Part shown: one piece after another, positions 52,296 to 59,287 of the stretch
Layout: each line of letters opens with the position of its first letter
Position numbering within the stretch: the stretch's first letter is position 1
Made by a program: the position numbers and the translations under genes
Source: Atopobiaceae bacterium UBA1367
Lineage (GTDB): Bacteria > Actinomycetota > Coriobacteriia > Coriobacteriales > Atopobiaceae
DNA length: 64,000 nucleotides
Direction of reading: 5' to 3'
Assembly (NCBI GenBank): GCA_002305995.1
Contig: DBRN01000012.1
Span: 273,738 to 337,737, forward strand
The notes under the pieces: model-generated
Database searches by the model: none
Seen by the model: only the letters and a program-made list of their open reading frames with translations
What the model was told of the DNA's origin: nothing

Positions 52296-53933
52296 ATGAT
52301 TGACGAGCTGAGCGTCACGAACGTCGCGCTCATCAGGAGGGCCTCCCTCGCGCCGTCGGCCGGCCTGACGGTGCTCACCGGGGAGACCGGCGCGGGGAAG
52401 ACCGCACTGCTGAGTGCCATCAAGCTGCTCGTGGGCGAGCGCGCGGACGCCTCCGCCGTGCGCGAGGGGGCCGACGCGCTGGAGGTGGAGGCGAGGCTCT
52501 ACCTGCGCGGCGGCGACCCGGACGGCTGCGTGGTCAGGCGTCGCGTGGAGGCCGCCGGGCGCGGGCGCGTGCAGGTCGATGGCCGCATGGCGTCCGTGCG
52601 CGAGATCGCCTCGACGATAGGCGCCACCATCGACCTCTGTGGGCAGCACGAGCACCAGCGCCTGCTCGACCCCGCCACGCACGTGGCGCTGCTCGATGCT
52701 TGGGCGTCCGAGAGCATCGGTCCCGCGCGCGAGGCGTACGCCGAGGCGCTTGCCGACGCGCGCGCCGCGGCGGGGGAGTTCGAGCGCGCCCACGAGCTGA
52801 ACCGCAGCGCGGACGAGCGCCTCGACGAGGCGTCCTTCGTGCTGCGGCGCATCGACGAGGTCGGTCCGAGCGAGGAGGAGCACGCCGAGCTCGAGGAGGC
52901 GCTCCCACGCGCCGAGCACGCCGAGTCGCTCCTGCGCGCGGTCGGCGGGGCCCACGAGGGGATCGCGGGCGAGGGCGGCGCCTTCGACGCGCTCGGCGGC
53001 GCGGTCGGCTGGCTGCGGGACGCCTCCGCGCACGACGCGTCCCTTGTCGCGCTCGCCGACCGCCTGGAGAGCGCCCTGATCGACATCGAGGACGCGGCCG
53101 CCGACCTGCGCGACTACCGCGACTCCATCGAGCTCGACCCCGCAGGGCTCGCTCGCATGCAGGAGCGCATGGCCGCCTTCCAGGGCCTGATGCGCAGCTA
53201 CGGTCCGCGGATGGCGGACGTCCTCGAGCGTCGTGAGCGTGCGGCCGAGCTCGTGGCGGCGGCGCGCGACGGCGGCGCGCGGGAGCGCGAGGCGCGCGAG
53301 GCGCTCGAGTCCGCGGAGAGGCGCCTTGCCGCGCTCGCCGACAGGCTCGACGACGCGAGGGCGCAGGCAGCCCCCCGGCTGGCCCAGGCCGTGAGCGAGC
53401 AGATGGCCGCGCTCGAGATGGGCTCCGCCGAGGTCATCGTGCAGGTTGAGCGCCTTGCGCGCCCCCAGTGGGGCGTCGCTGGTCCCAGCCGCGTCGAGCT
53501 GCTGTACCGACCGGGGGCCGGCCTCACGGCGCGCCCCCTCAGGCGCATCGCCTCGGGTGGCGAGATCAGCCGCGTCATGCTTGCCTGCAAGGTGGTCCTG
53601 GGGGAGGCGGACGGCACCGAGACCCTGGTCTTCGACGAGGTCGACGCCGGCGTCGGCGGCGCGACGGCGCTCGCGCTGGCACGGGTGCTCGCGCGTCTCG
53701 CCCGTACGCACCAGGTGATCGTGGTCACGCACCTGGCGCAGGTGGCCGTGATGGGGGAGCGCCACTACCTGGTGCGCAAGTCTGCTGACGACGTGCCGGA
53801 GACCTCGCTCGCCCTCATCGACGGCGAGCGGCGCGTGGCCGAGATAGCCCGCATGCTCTCGGGTGACGTGGGCGAGGCCTCGCTCGCCCACGCGCGGGAG
53901 ATGCTGGGGCTGGCTGGCGCTTCGGCTCGCTAG
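52296..53933 (+). CDS. recN: DNA repair protein RecN
   Basis: 545-residue SMC-like ATPase acting in double-strand-break repair. Walker A GETGAGKT is at about residue 29. DLCGQHEHQRLLD follows (the family QHEHQ stretch), then a central coiled coil, the signature LRRIASGGEISRVMLACK, Walker B LVFDEVDAGVGG and VVTHLAQVAVMG. Length is normal. ATG at 52296 begins the conserved IDELSVTNVALI. Confidence 0.97.
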   Translation: MIDELSVTNVALIRRASLAPSAGLTVLTGETGAGKTALLSAIKLLVGERADASAVREGADALEVEARLYLRGGDPDGCVVRRRVEAAGRGRVQVDGRMASVREIASTIGATIDLCGQHEHQRLLDPATHVALLDAWASESIGPAREAYAEALADARAAAGEFERAHELNRSADERLDEASFVLRRIDEVGPSEEEHAELEEALPRAEHAESLLRAVGGAHEGIAGEGGAFDALGGAVGWLRDASAHDASLVALADRLESALIDIEDAAADLRDYRDSIELDPAGLARMQERMAAFQGLMRSYGPRMADVLERRERAAELVAAARDGGAREREAREALESAERRLAALADRLDDARAQAAPRLAQAVSEQMAALEMGSAEVIVQVERLARPQWGVAGPSRVELLYRPGAGLTARPLRRIASGGEISRVMLACKVVLGEADGTETLVFDEVDAGVGGATALALARVLARLARTHQVIVVTHLAQVAVMGERHYLVRKSADDVPETSLALIDGERRVAEIARMLSGDVGEASLAHAREMLGLAGASAR

Positions 53934-53980
53934 CGTCCCGCCACCACGAGCGAGTCGGACGCCACCGGGCCGCGCTGCGG

Positions 53981-53986
53981 TAGGAT
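53981..53986 (+). promoter_or_regulatory. Candidate -10 before ATPase-CYTH gene
   Basis: TAGGAT preceded by CGG, 85 bp before the ATG. Weak match. Confidence 0.25.
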
Positions 53987-54071
53987 GGTGCCTGGGCCGT
54001 TCCGTCGGCCCGCGTCACGCTCGCGTGCGGCCTCCCATGAGGCCGCGACGTCCCCGAGAGTCGGGAGTGCC

Positions 54072-55181
54072 ATGCCACGCATCACCAAGATCGCGATCAC
54101 CGGCGGCCCGTGTGCCGGGAAGACGACCGCGCTGGCGCGTGTCAGGGAGACGTTCTCCCGCCTGGGCCACAAGGTCATCACGGTCCCCGAGCCCGCAACC
54201 GAGCTCATATCCAACGGCATCACCCCCTGGGAGTGCTCCTCCACGGAGGAGTACCAGCGCTGCCAGATGGAGATCCAGCTGGTGAGAGAGCGCATGTTCG
54301 AGCGCGCGGCGGCGGGCATGGACGCGCGGCGGGTGCTCATCGTGTGCGACCGCGGCATGCTCGACAACCGCTGCTACATGACCGAGGAGGCGTTCCAGCG
54401 CGTGATCGCCGAGCTGGGATGCACCGAGGTGGGGCTGTGCGACGGCTATGGCGCGGTGTTCCATCTGGTGACCGCCGCCAAGGGTGCCGAGGGATCCTAC
54501 GAGATCGACGCCGGCGGGGTGCGCCATGAGTCGCTCGAGGAGGCGCGCGCCCTCGACGACTGCGCCATCGAGTCGTGGACGGGCCATCCCCACCTGCGCG
54601 TGATAGGCAACGAGACCAACTTCGAGCGCAAGGTCGAGCGGCTCGTCGACGAGATCGCCTGCTTCCTGGGCGACTCTGCCCCCCAGGGCGTCGAGCGCAG
54701 GTTTCTGGTGGCCTACCCCGACCTCGCGCGGCTCGAGGCACAGCCGGCATGCGAGCGGGTGGAGGTCGTGGAGCACCACCTGCGCTCGGTTGGGGGCAGG
54801 GAGGCGATCGTCTGCAGCCGCATGCTGGGCGGACACCGCGCCTACTCCCTCATGGAGCGGCAGACGGCGGGCGGGGGCGCCCGTCCGAGGCGCCGGTGCC
54901 TGTCGGAGCGCGCCTACCATGACCTGCTGTCGCGTGCCGATCCCGAGCGCGATGCGGTTCGCGTGACGCGCTACCACCTGACCTACGAGGGGCGTTCCTA
55001 CGAGGTGGACCTCCATCCCCGCTGGGACGACCGTGCCATCGTGCGGGTCGAGCCCACCAGCCCGGACGTGCCGGTGCGCCTCCCCTGCGGCCTGAGGGTG
55101 ATCAGGGAGATGACGGGCGATCCGGGCTGTGGTGGCGACGCGAGCCTCCCCACGGCGCGCGGAGGCCTGGGCGAGGGCTAG
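54072..55181 (+). CDS. P-loop NTPase fused to CYTH-like domain (TTD14-like)
   Basis: 369 residues. The N-terminal half is an NadR-kinase-like AAA_28 P-loop domain: IAITGGPCAGKTTAL at residue 9, EPATELISNGI, and DRGMLDNRCYM. The C-terminal half starts with RRFLVAYPDL and has alternating charged strands (VEVVEHHLRS, RVTRYHLTYEGRSYEVDLH), which resembles the CYTH triphosphate tunnel fold. This pairing is known from the eukaryotic TTD14 protein and uncharacterised bacterial relatives. Triphosphate or GTP binding is likely; the role is unknown. ATG at 54072 follows GGGAG. Confidence 0.78.
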   Translation: MPRITKIAITGGPCAGKTTALARVRETFSRLGHKVITVPEPATELISNGITPWECSSTEEYQRCQMEIQLVRERMFERAAAGMDARRVLIVCDRGMLDNRCYMTEEAFQRVIAELGCTEVGLCDGYGAVFHLVTAAKGAEGSYEIDAGGVRHESLEEARALDDCAIESWTGHPHLRVIGNETNFERKVERLVDEIACFLGDSAPQGVERRFLVAYPDLARLEAQPACERVEVVEHHLRSVGGREAIVCSRMLGGHRAYSLMERQTAGGGARPRRRCLSERAYHDLLSRADPERDAVRVTRYHLTYEGRSYEVDLHPRWDDRAIVRVEPTSPDVPVRLPCGLRVIREMTGDPGCGGDASLPTARGGLGEG

Positions 55182-55222
55182 GCCGTGCGGCCGCCGGCAT
55201 CGGGAGCGAGAGGGGGACAGGC

Positions 55223-56173
55223 GTGGACCTCGATCATGCCGTGAGGGAGTACCTGGATCACCTTGCCATAGAGCGGGGATCCTCCCCCCACACCGTCGAG
55301 GGATATGGCCGCGACCTCCGCCGCTATGTCTCCCACCTCGCCGACCGCGGCATCACGCAGCCGGGGGAGGTGACGCGCCAGGCGGCCGCCGATCACGTGC
55401 GGGCGCTCCAGGAGGCTGGCCTTGCCCCCTCGTCGGTGGAGCGCGCCGTGTCGGCCATGAAGGGACTGCACCGCTTCATGGTCGCCGAGCGCATCTGCGA
55501 GGAGCACCCGACGGCGGACCTCCCCCTCCCCAAGAAGCCGTCGAGGCTTCCCGACGTGCTGTCCCGCGAGCAGGCTGCCGCCCTGCTCGAGGAGTCGAAC
55601 TTCGCCTACCAAGGCGACCCTGCCAAGACGGTTCGGAGAAACGCCCTGGCACGGGCGTCGCTGCAGCGCGACCGCGCGGTGCTCGAGGTGCTCTATGGCT
55701 GTGGCCTCCGGGTGAGCGAGCTGTGCGGGCTCGACGTGCGCGAGGTGATGCTCGACGAGGAGCTGCTGCGCGTGCTGGGCAAGGGGTCCAAGGAGCGCAT
55801 CGTGCCCATCATGGGATCGGCGGCGCGCGTGATGGCCGCATACCTCGAGGAGTGGAGGCCGGTCCTGGCGGAGGGGAGGCCTCCCACGGCGGCGGTCTTT
55901 CTCAATGCGCGCGGTGGTCGCATCTCCCGGCAGAGCGTGCATTCCCTGTGCGAGCGCTACGGCAGGATCTATGCCGGCAGGGACGGGCTGCACCCGCACA
56001 CGCTGCGCCACAGCTTTGCGACCCACATGCTTGAGGGCGGGGCAGACCTGCGCATCGTCCAGGAGCTGCTCGGACACTCGTCGATCTCCACCACCCAGCT
56101 TTACACGCATGTGGACAGGACCCACGTCAGGATGGTCTTCATGGAGGCTCACCCGCGGGCGCGCGAGCGCTGA
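55223..56173 (+). CDS. xerD: Tyrosine recombinase XerC/XerD
   Basis: 316 residues. A SAM-like N-terminal domain (VREYLDHLAIERGSSPHTVEGYGRDL) precedes the catalytic domain with Arg in YGCGLRVSEL, Lys in GKGSKER, HTLRHSFATH, LLGHSSISTTQLYTHV including the nucleophile tyrosine. Between LLEESNF and ASLQRDRA there is an insertion of about 20 residues compared with typical XerD. It should resolve chromosome dimers at dif; whether it is the C or D subunit is unclear. GTG at 55223 has GGGGG upstream. The 42-bp repeat cluster begins 150 bp downstream. Confidence 0.9.
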   Translation: MDLDHAVREYLDHLAIERGSSPHTVEGYGRDLRRYVSHLADRGITQPGEVTRQAAADHVRALQEAGLAPSSVERAVSAMKGLHRFMVAERICEEHPTADLPLPKKPSRLPDVLSREQAAALLEESNFAYQGDPAKTVRRNALARASLQRDRAVLEVLYGCGLRVSELCGLDVREVMLDEELLRVLGKGSKERIVPIMGSAARVMAAYLEEWRPVLAEGRPPTAAVFLNARGGRISRQSVHSLCERYGRIYAGRDGLHPHTLRHSFATHMLEGGADLRIVQELLGHSSISTTQLYTHVDRTHVRMVFMEAHPRARER

Positions 56174-56325
56174 TGCGCGGCAGACCGAGCGTCCCTGCAC
56201 GAGCCGGAGGGCCGGTCGCCGCGTGTGGTTGGCAGCCGGGCTCGGCAGCCGGGGTCGGCAGCCGGGAACCCGTGGTGCCGCCAGGACACGCTCGATGGGC
56301 GACCTGTGGGGCCTAGAGGGGTGTC
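56174..56325. other. Geneless stretch, xerD to repeat cluster
   Basis: No gene seen. Three close copies of GGCAGCCGGG occur near 56230-56270. Confidence 0.4.
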
Positions 56326-56660
56326 GGAAAGGAAAAGCCCGAGTCGTGTGAGCGGACCTCCGTGCCGGGAAAGGAAAACTTCGAGTTGTGCGGACGGACC
56401 TCCGTGTTGGGAAAGGAAATACGCGAGTTGTGAGGATCTCGAAGACGTGTCGGAAAGGAAAACTCCGAGTTGTGAGAGCTGCGGAAAGGTTTTGCCCGAG
56501 TTGTGAGAGGCGATTCCGTCACAACTCGAGGATTCCCTTTCCGGACCCCGGCTCCGGCCCGCACAACTCGGCATTTTCCTTTCCAGGTCGTGGCCTCGGA
56601 ACGCACAAGTCGGCATTTTCCTTTCCAGGTCGTGGCCTCGGAACGCACAAGTCTGGAAAC
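56326..56660. repeat. 42-bp repeat cluster (right copy) with inverted centre
   Basis: Nine units of the motif found at 1-242. Five point left (56326-56510; three consecutive ends at 56390, 56432 and 56474 are exactly 42 bp apart) and four point right (starts 56518, 56560, 56602, 56644, again exactly 42 bp). The halves meet head to head at CGAGTTGTGA (56496-56506) and TCACAACTCG (56519-56528). The second and third right-pointing units are nearly identical over the whole 42 bp, a sign of recent duplication. The last unit is degenerate. Confidence 0.88.
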
Positions 56661-57056
56661 GTCTCGCTGAGCGTCTTTCCGAGCCGGCCGCCGCGTGCCA
56701 GCGTGCTACCGCCCGGCCCATCTCGCGAGCCGGGGACGGTGGTCCGCGCATCTCGCGCCCCGCTGTGGGACGGCGCCCCACCCGAGGGCGGCGCTGGTGG
56801 AGGGGAGAGCGGGGAAGAGCGCGACAGCCGCCCTCCCATGTCGGAGGCCTTGGGAACGTATCACCGTAGCAGGCATTCTTTGTAAAAGCGCAGGTAGATT
56901 GGCTGTTCTTCAATTTATACGGCATTCACAAACACTACATATCATGTTCTGGTCTGCCACACCAATATGCGAACACCCTTGGTCCCCAAACACGTGTTTC
57001 CGCCATATGTTGTGTCGTGCGCGCGCGTGAGGTAGCAGCCGAAGACCGTTCGGAAG
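56661..57056. other. Geneless region before mraZ, partly A+T-rich
   Basis: About 400 bp with no supported gene. From about 56865 to 57010 the base composition drops sharply in G+C compared with everything around. A 12-bp perfect palindrome AAACACGTGTTT sits at 56988-56999. It could be a promoter or origin-like unwinding region, or a remnant of foreign DNA. Confidence 0.5.
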
Positions 57057-57112
57057 AAAAGTGTCGATAAGTGGGGATTTGTGTCTCTAAGTGTCGATAA
57101 ACACGCTATGAT
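57057..57112 (+). promoter_or_regulatory. Four MraZ boxes at 10-bp spacing and mraZ promoter
   Basis: GTG triplets at 57061, 57071, 57081 and 57091 sit in (A/T)AGTG- or TTGTG-type boxes spaced by exactly 10 bp, like the AAAGTG(T/G) direct repeats bound by MraZ in Mollicutes and the TGGG repeats in E. coli. A -10 TATGAT follows at 57107-57112, 57 bp before the mraZ ATG. Autoregulation by MraZ is the likely meaning. Confidence 0.75.
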
Positions 57113-57168
57113 TCCAATCGTGCATCAGCGAGGGGATCTCCCTCAGGTCGAGGCACCAAGGGGGGGAC

Positions 57169-57609
57169 ATGCTGACAGGAACATACCAGCGCACGCTGGA
57201 TTCCAAGACGCGCGTCACCCTGCCGTCCGACTTTCGCAGGGAGTTCGACGAGAAGGTCTGCCTGATCCCCTTCAGCGGGGCGCTGTACGGCTTCACCCCC
57301 GATGGCTTCAAGGCGTGGGTGGACAGCCAGTTCGAGCGCGACGACAAGCACTACGACCCGCGCAACAGGGACGACGTCCGCCTCAGGCGCGGCCTCACCG
57401 CCGCCTGCCAGACCATCGACGTCGACGCGGCGGGTCGCATGGCACTCGGCAAGCTGGGTGCCAAGACGCTCGATGCACTCGCGTTCGGCCATGACGTGAC
57501 CGTCATCGGTGCGGACGACCACTTCGAGGTGTGGGACGCGAAGAGGTGGGAGGCCGAGAACGCCAGCTTCGAGGAGGACCTCCTCGACCTGATGTTTGGC
57601 GCCGAGTAG
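57169..57609 (+). CDS. mraZ: Transcriptional regulator MraZ
   Basis: 146 residues with two AbrB-like MraZ domains: GTYQRTLDSKTRVTLPSDFR at the start and TIDVDAAGRMALGKLGA in the second half, each with the D-x-K/G-R-x-x-L/P pattern. It forms rings and binds repeated boxes upstream of its own operon, which are visible at 57057-57100. ATG at 57169 follows AAGGGGGGG. First gene of the division and cell wall cluster; rsmH follows after 11 bp. Confidence 0.95.
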   Translation: MLTGTYQRTLDSKTRVTLPSDFRREFDEKVCLIPFSGALYGFTPDGFKAWVDSQFERDDKHYDPRNRDDVRLRRGLTAACQTIDVDAAGRMALGKLGAKTLDALAFGHDVTVIGADDHFEVWDAKRWEAENASFEEDLLDLMFGAE

Positions 57610-57620
57610 GTGAGAGCACC

Positions 57621-58613
57621 TTGACAGGCGAATATCGGCACATACCCGTCATGCTTGACGAGGTGCTCGACAACCTCAGCCCCCAGCCGGGAGAGGTGAC
57701 GTGCGACTGCACGCTCGGTGGCGCAGGTCACTCGGTCGAGCTCGCCAGGCGCGTGGCGCCCGACGGGCTCTCCATCGGGATCGATCAGGACGAGCAGGCG
57801 CTTGCCGCCGCTGCCGAGCGCCTCGGGCGCGAGGCTCCCGGCGCGGACCACCTGCTACTCAAGGGCAACTTCGCGGCGCTCGACGAGCTGCTCGTCCAAG
57901 CTGAGGTGCCAGGGGTCGACTGCTTCCTGTTCGATCTCGGCGTCAGCTCGCCACAGCTTGACATTCCCGAGAGGGGCTTCTCGTATCACGAGGACGCCCC
58001 CCTTGACATGCGAATGGATCCGGGGAACAACACCCTAACCGCACATGAGGTCATAAACCACTACAACGAGGCCGACCTCGCCCGGATCCTGCGCAGCTAT
58101 GGGGACGAGCGCCATGCCGCGCGCATCGCGCGCCAGGTGGTGCGCCGTCGGGCGCTCGGGCCCATCGACACGACGCTGCAGCTGGTGGAGGTCATCAAGT
58201 CCGCCATACCGGCGGCAGACAGGCGCCATGGGGGACATCCCGCCCGCAAGGCGTTCCAGGCCCTGCGCATCGAGGTCAACGGCGAGCTCGACGCGCTGGA
58301 GCGGGGCCTTCGCGCGGCCGTCCGCTGGGCCAACCCCGGCGGGAGGATCTGCGTGATCAGCTACCACTCGCTCGAGGATCGCATCGTGAAGCACGTCCTC
58401 ACCGAGCTGTCGCAGGGGTGCACCTGCCCACCGGACCTTCCGGTGTGCGTGTGCGGGAACGTGCCGATGATCGATGTGAGGACCCGCAAGCCCCTGAGGG
58501 CGGGCGAGCGGGAGGTGCGGGCCAACCCCCGCGCCAGGAGCGCCCTCATGCGCGTGGCGGTCAAGCGTGACGACACGGGCACCAGACGGAATGCAGCCGG
58601 CCCCCAGGGCTGA
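57621..58613 (+). CDS. rsmH: 16S rRNA (cytosine-1402-N4)-methyltransferase RsmH
   Basis: 330 residues. HIPVMLDEVLDNL, the SAM motif DCTLGGAGHS, DLGVSSPQLD and SYHSLEDRIVKH identify RsmH (MraW), which methylates C1402 in the ribosomal P site. The start is probably TTG at 57621 with GGTGAG upstream, because the conserved GEYRHIPVML begins there and no ATG lies near. The C-terminus is basic (NPRARSALMRVAVKR). Confidence 0.95.
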   Translation: MTGEYRHIPVMLDEVLDNLSPQPGEVTCDCTLGGAGHSVELARRVAPDGLSIGIDQDEQALAAAAERLGREAPGADHLLLKGNFAALDELLVQAEVPGVDCFLFDLGVSSPQLDIPERGFSYHEDAPLDMRMDPGNNTLTAHEVINHYNEADLARILRSYGDERHAARIARQVVRRRALGPIDTTLQLVEVIKSAIPAADRRHGGHPARKAFQALRIEVNGELDALERGLRAAVRWANPGGRICVISYHSLEDRIVKHVLTELSQGCTCPPDLPVCVCGNVPMIDVRTRKPLRAGEREVRANPRARSALMRVAVKRDDTGTRRNAAGPQG

Positions 58614-58615
58614 TT

Positions 58616-58680
58616 GCAGAGCACCACAACGCACCACAAACGCAGCAGAATCGCAGCACAGACGCACCACAGACGCAGCA
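58616..58680 (+). repeat. Imperfect 10-11 bp repeats before ftsL
   Basis: The gap after rsmH reads as five or six variants of GCACCACAAC / GCAGCACAGAC. It is almost free of T on this strand, so the RNA would be largely unstructured until the hairpin that follows. Confidence 0.6.
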
Positions 58681-58682
58681 CC

Positions 58683-58708
58683 GCCGCCCGCCCGGAAGGG
58701 CGGGCGGC
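58683..58708 (+). other. Perfect 11-bp hairpin just upstream of ftsL
   Basis: GCCGCCCGCCC and GGGCGGGCGGC flank a GGAA tetraloop, 24 bases before the ftsL ATG. There is no T-run, so an effect on mRNA stability or on ftsL translation is more likely than termination. Confidence 0.55.
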
Positions 58709-58731
58709 ACGCACAAGGAGGGAGAGCGGAC

Positions 58732-59199
58732 ATGGCCTACCAGGGGAGCGCGGCATATCGGATCGATGCCTACCAGGATGCATGGGGGACTCCCGTGCGC
58801 AGGCCCCTCTCCGTGCACGAGGGCGGCCAGGGGAGGCTCGCCCGCACCAACGCCCCTGCGAGCGCGTCCGCGCTCGTCAGGGTGGCCCTGACCCTCGGCC
58901 TTGCCTTCGGCATCCTCGGCGGCGTGCGCGTGGCGCTGACCACGGTCACGGTGAACCTCCTGCGCGAGGTCGCGACCGCCCAGGCGACCGTCGAGCAGGC
59001 GCAGGTCACGCGCACCGAGCTTCAGGTCGAGCGGTCCGCCCTGTCCAGTGCTGACCGCATCCAGCGCATCGCCACGGAGAACTACGGCATGGCGTATGCG
59101 ACGGATGTCGACACCATCACCCTGCGCGACGAGGCGCCGTCTTCTGCAGAAGATGCGAACGCGTCAGACGACGCGGGCGTGGGCTTCCCCGTGGCGTAG
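58732..59199 (+). CDS. ftsL: FtsL-like septum protein
   Basis: 155 residues. A cytoplasmic tail of about 55 residues leads to a single helix (VRVALTLGLAFGILGGVRVALT), then a short coiled coil (LLREVATAQATVEQAQVTRTELQVERSAL) and RIATENYGMAYA. This is the bitopic FtsL/DivIC pattern, and the position between rsmH and the PBP gene is that of ftsL. It would sit in the divisome with FtsB/DivIC. ATG at 58732 follows AAGGAGGGAG. Confidence 0.82.
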   Translation: MAYQGSAAYRIDAYQDAWGTPVRRPLSVHEGGQGRLARTNAPASASALVRVALTLGLAFGILGGVRVALTTVTVNLLREVATAQATVEQAQVTRTELQVERSALSSADRIQRIATENYGMAYATDVDTITLRDEAPSSAEDANASDDAGVGFPVA

Positions 59200-59252
59200 A
59201 CTTCCTTCCCGTGAGAAGCGGAACGCAACAGGCCCGCCAAGGGCGGGAGCTC

Positions 59253-59287
59253 GTGTCGGAGACGTCCCATGAGGGGGTCTCCGACAC
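59253..59287 (+). promoter_or_regulatory. 11-bp perfect hairpin at the ftsI start
   Basis: GTGTCGGAGAC (59253-59263) pairs exactly with GTCTCCGACAC (59277-59287). The left arm contains the proposed GTG start and the ATG at 59292 lies five bases beyond the right arm, so folding could control which start is used. Confidence 0.5.

Noticed and set aside
55223..56173. Phage or integrative-element integrase
   Set aside because: Length, motifs and surroundings fit chromosomal XerC/D; no att-like duplication or phage genes.
56149..56925. Open frames on both strands through the right repeat cluster, possible small secreted repeat proteins
   Set aside because: No ribosome site or signal peptide, and both orientations are equally open because of the 42-bp period.
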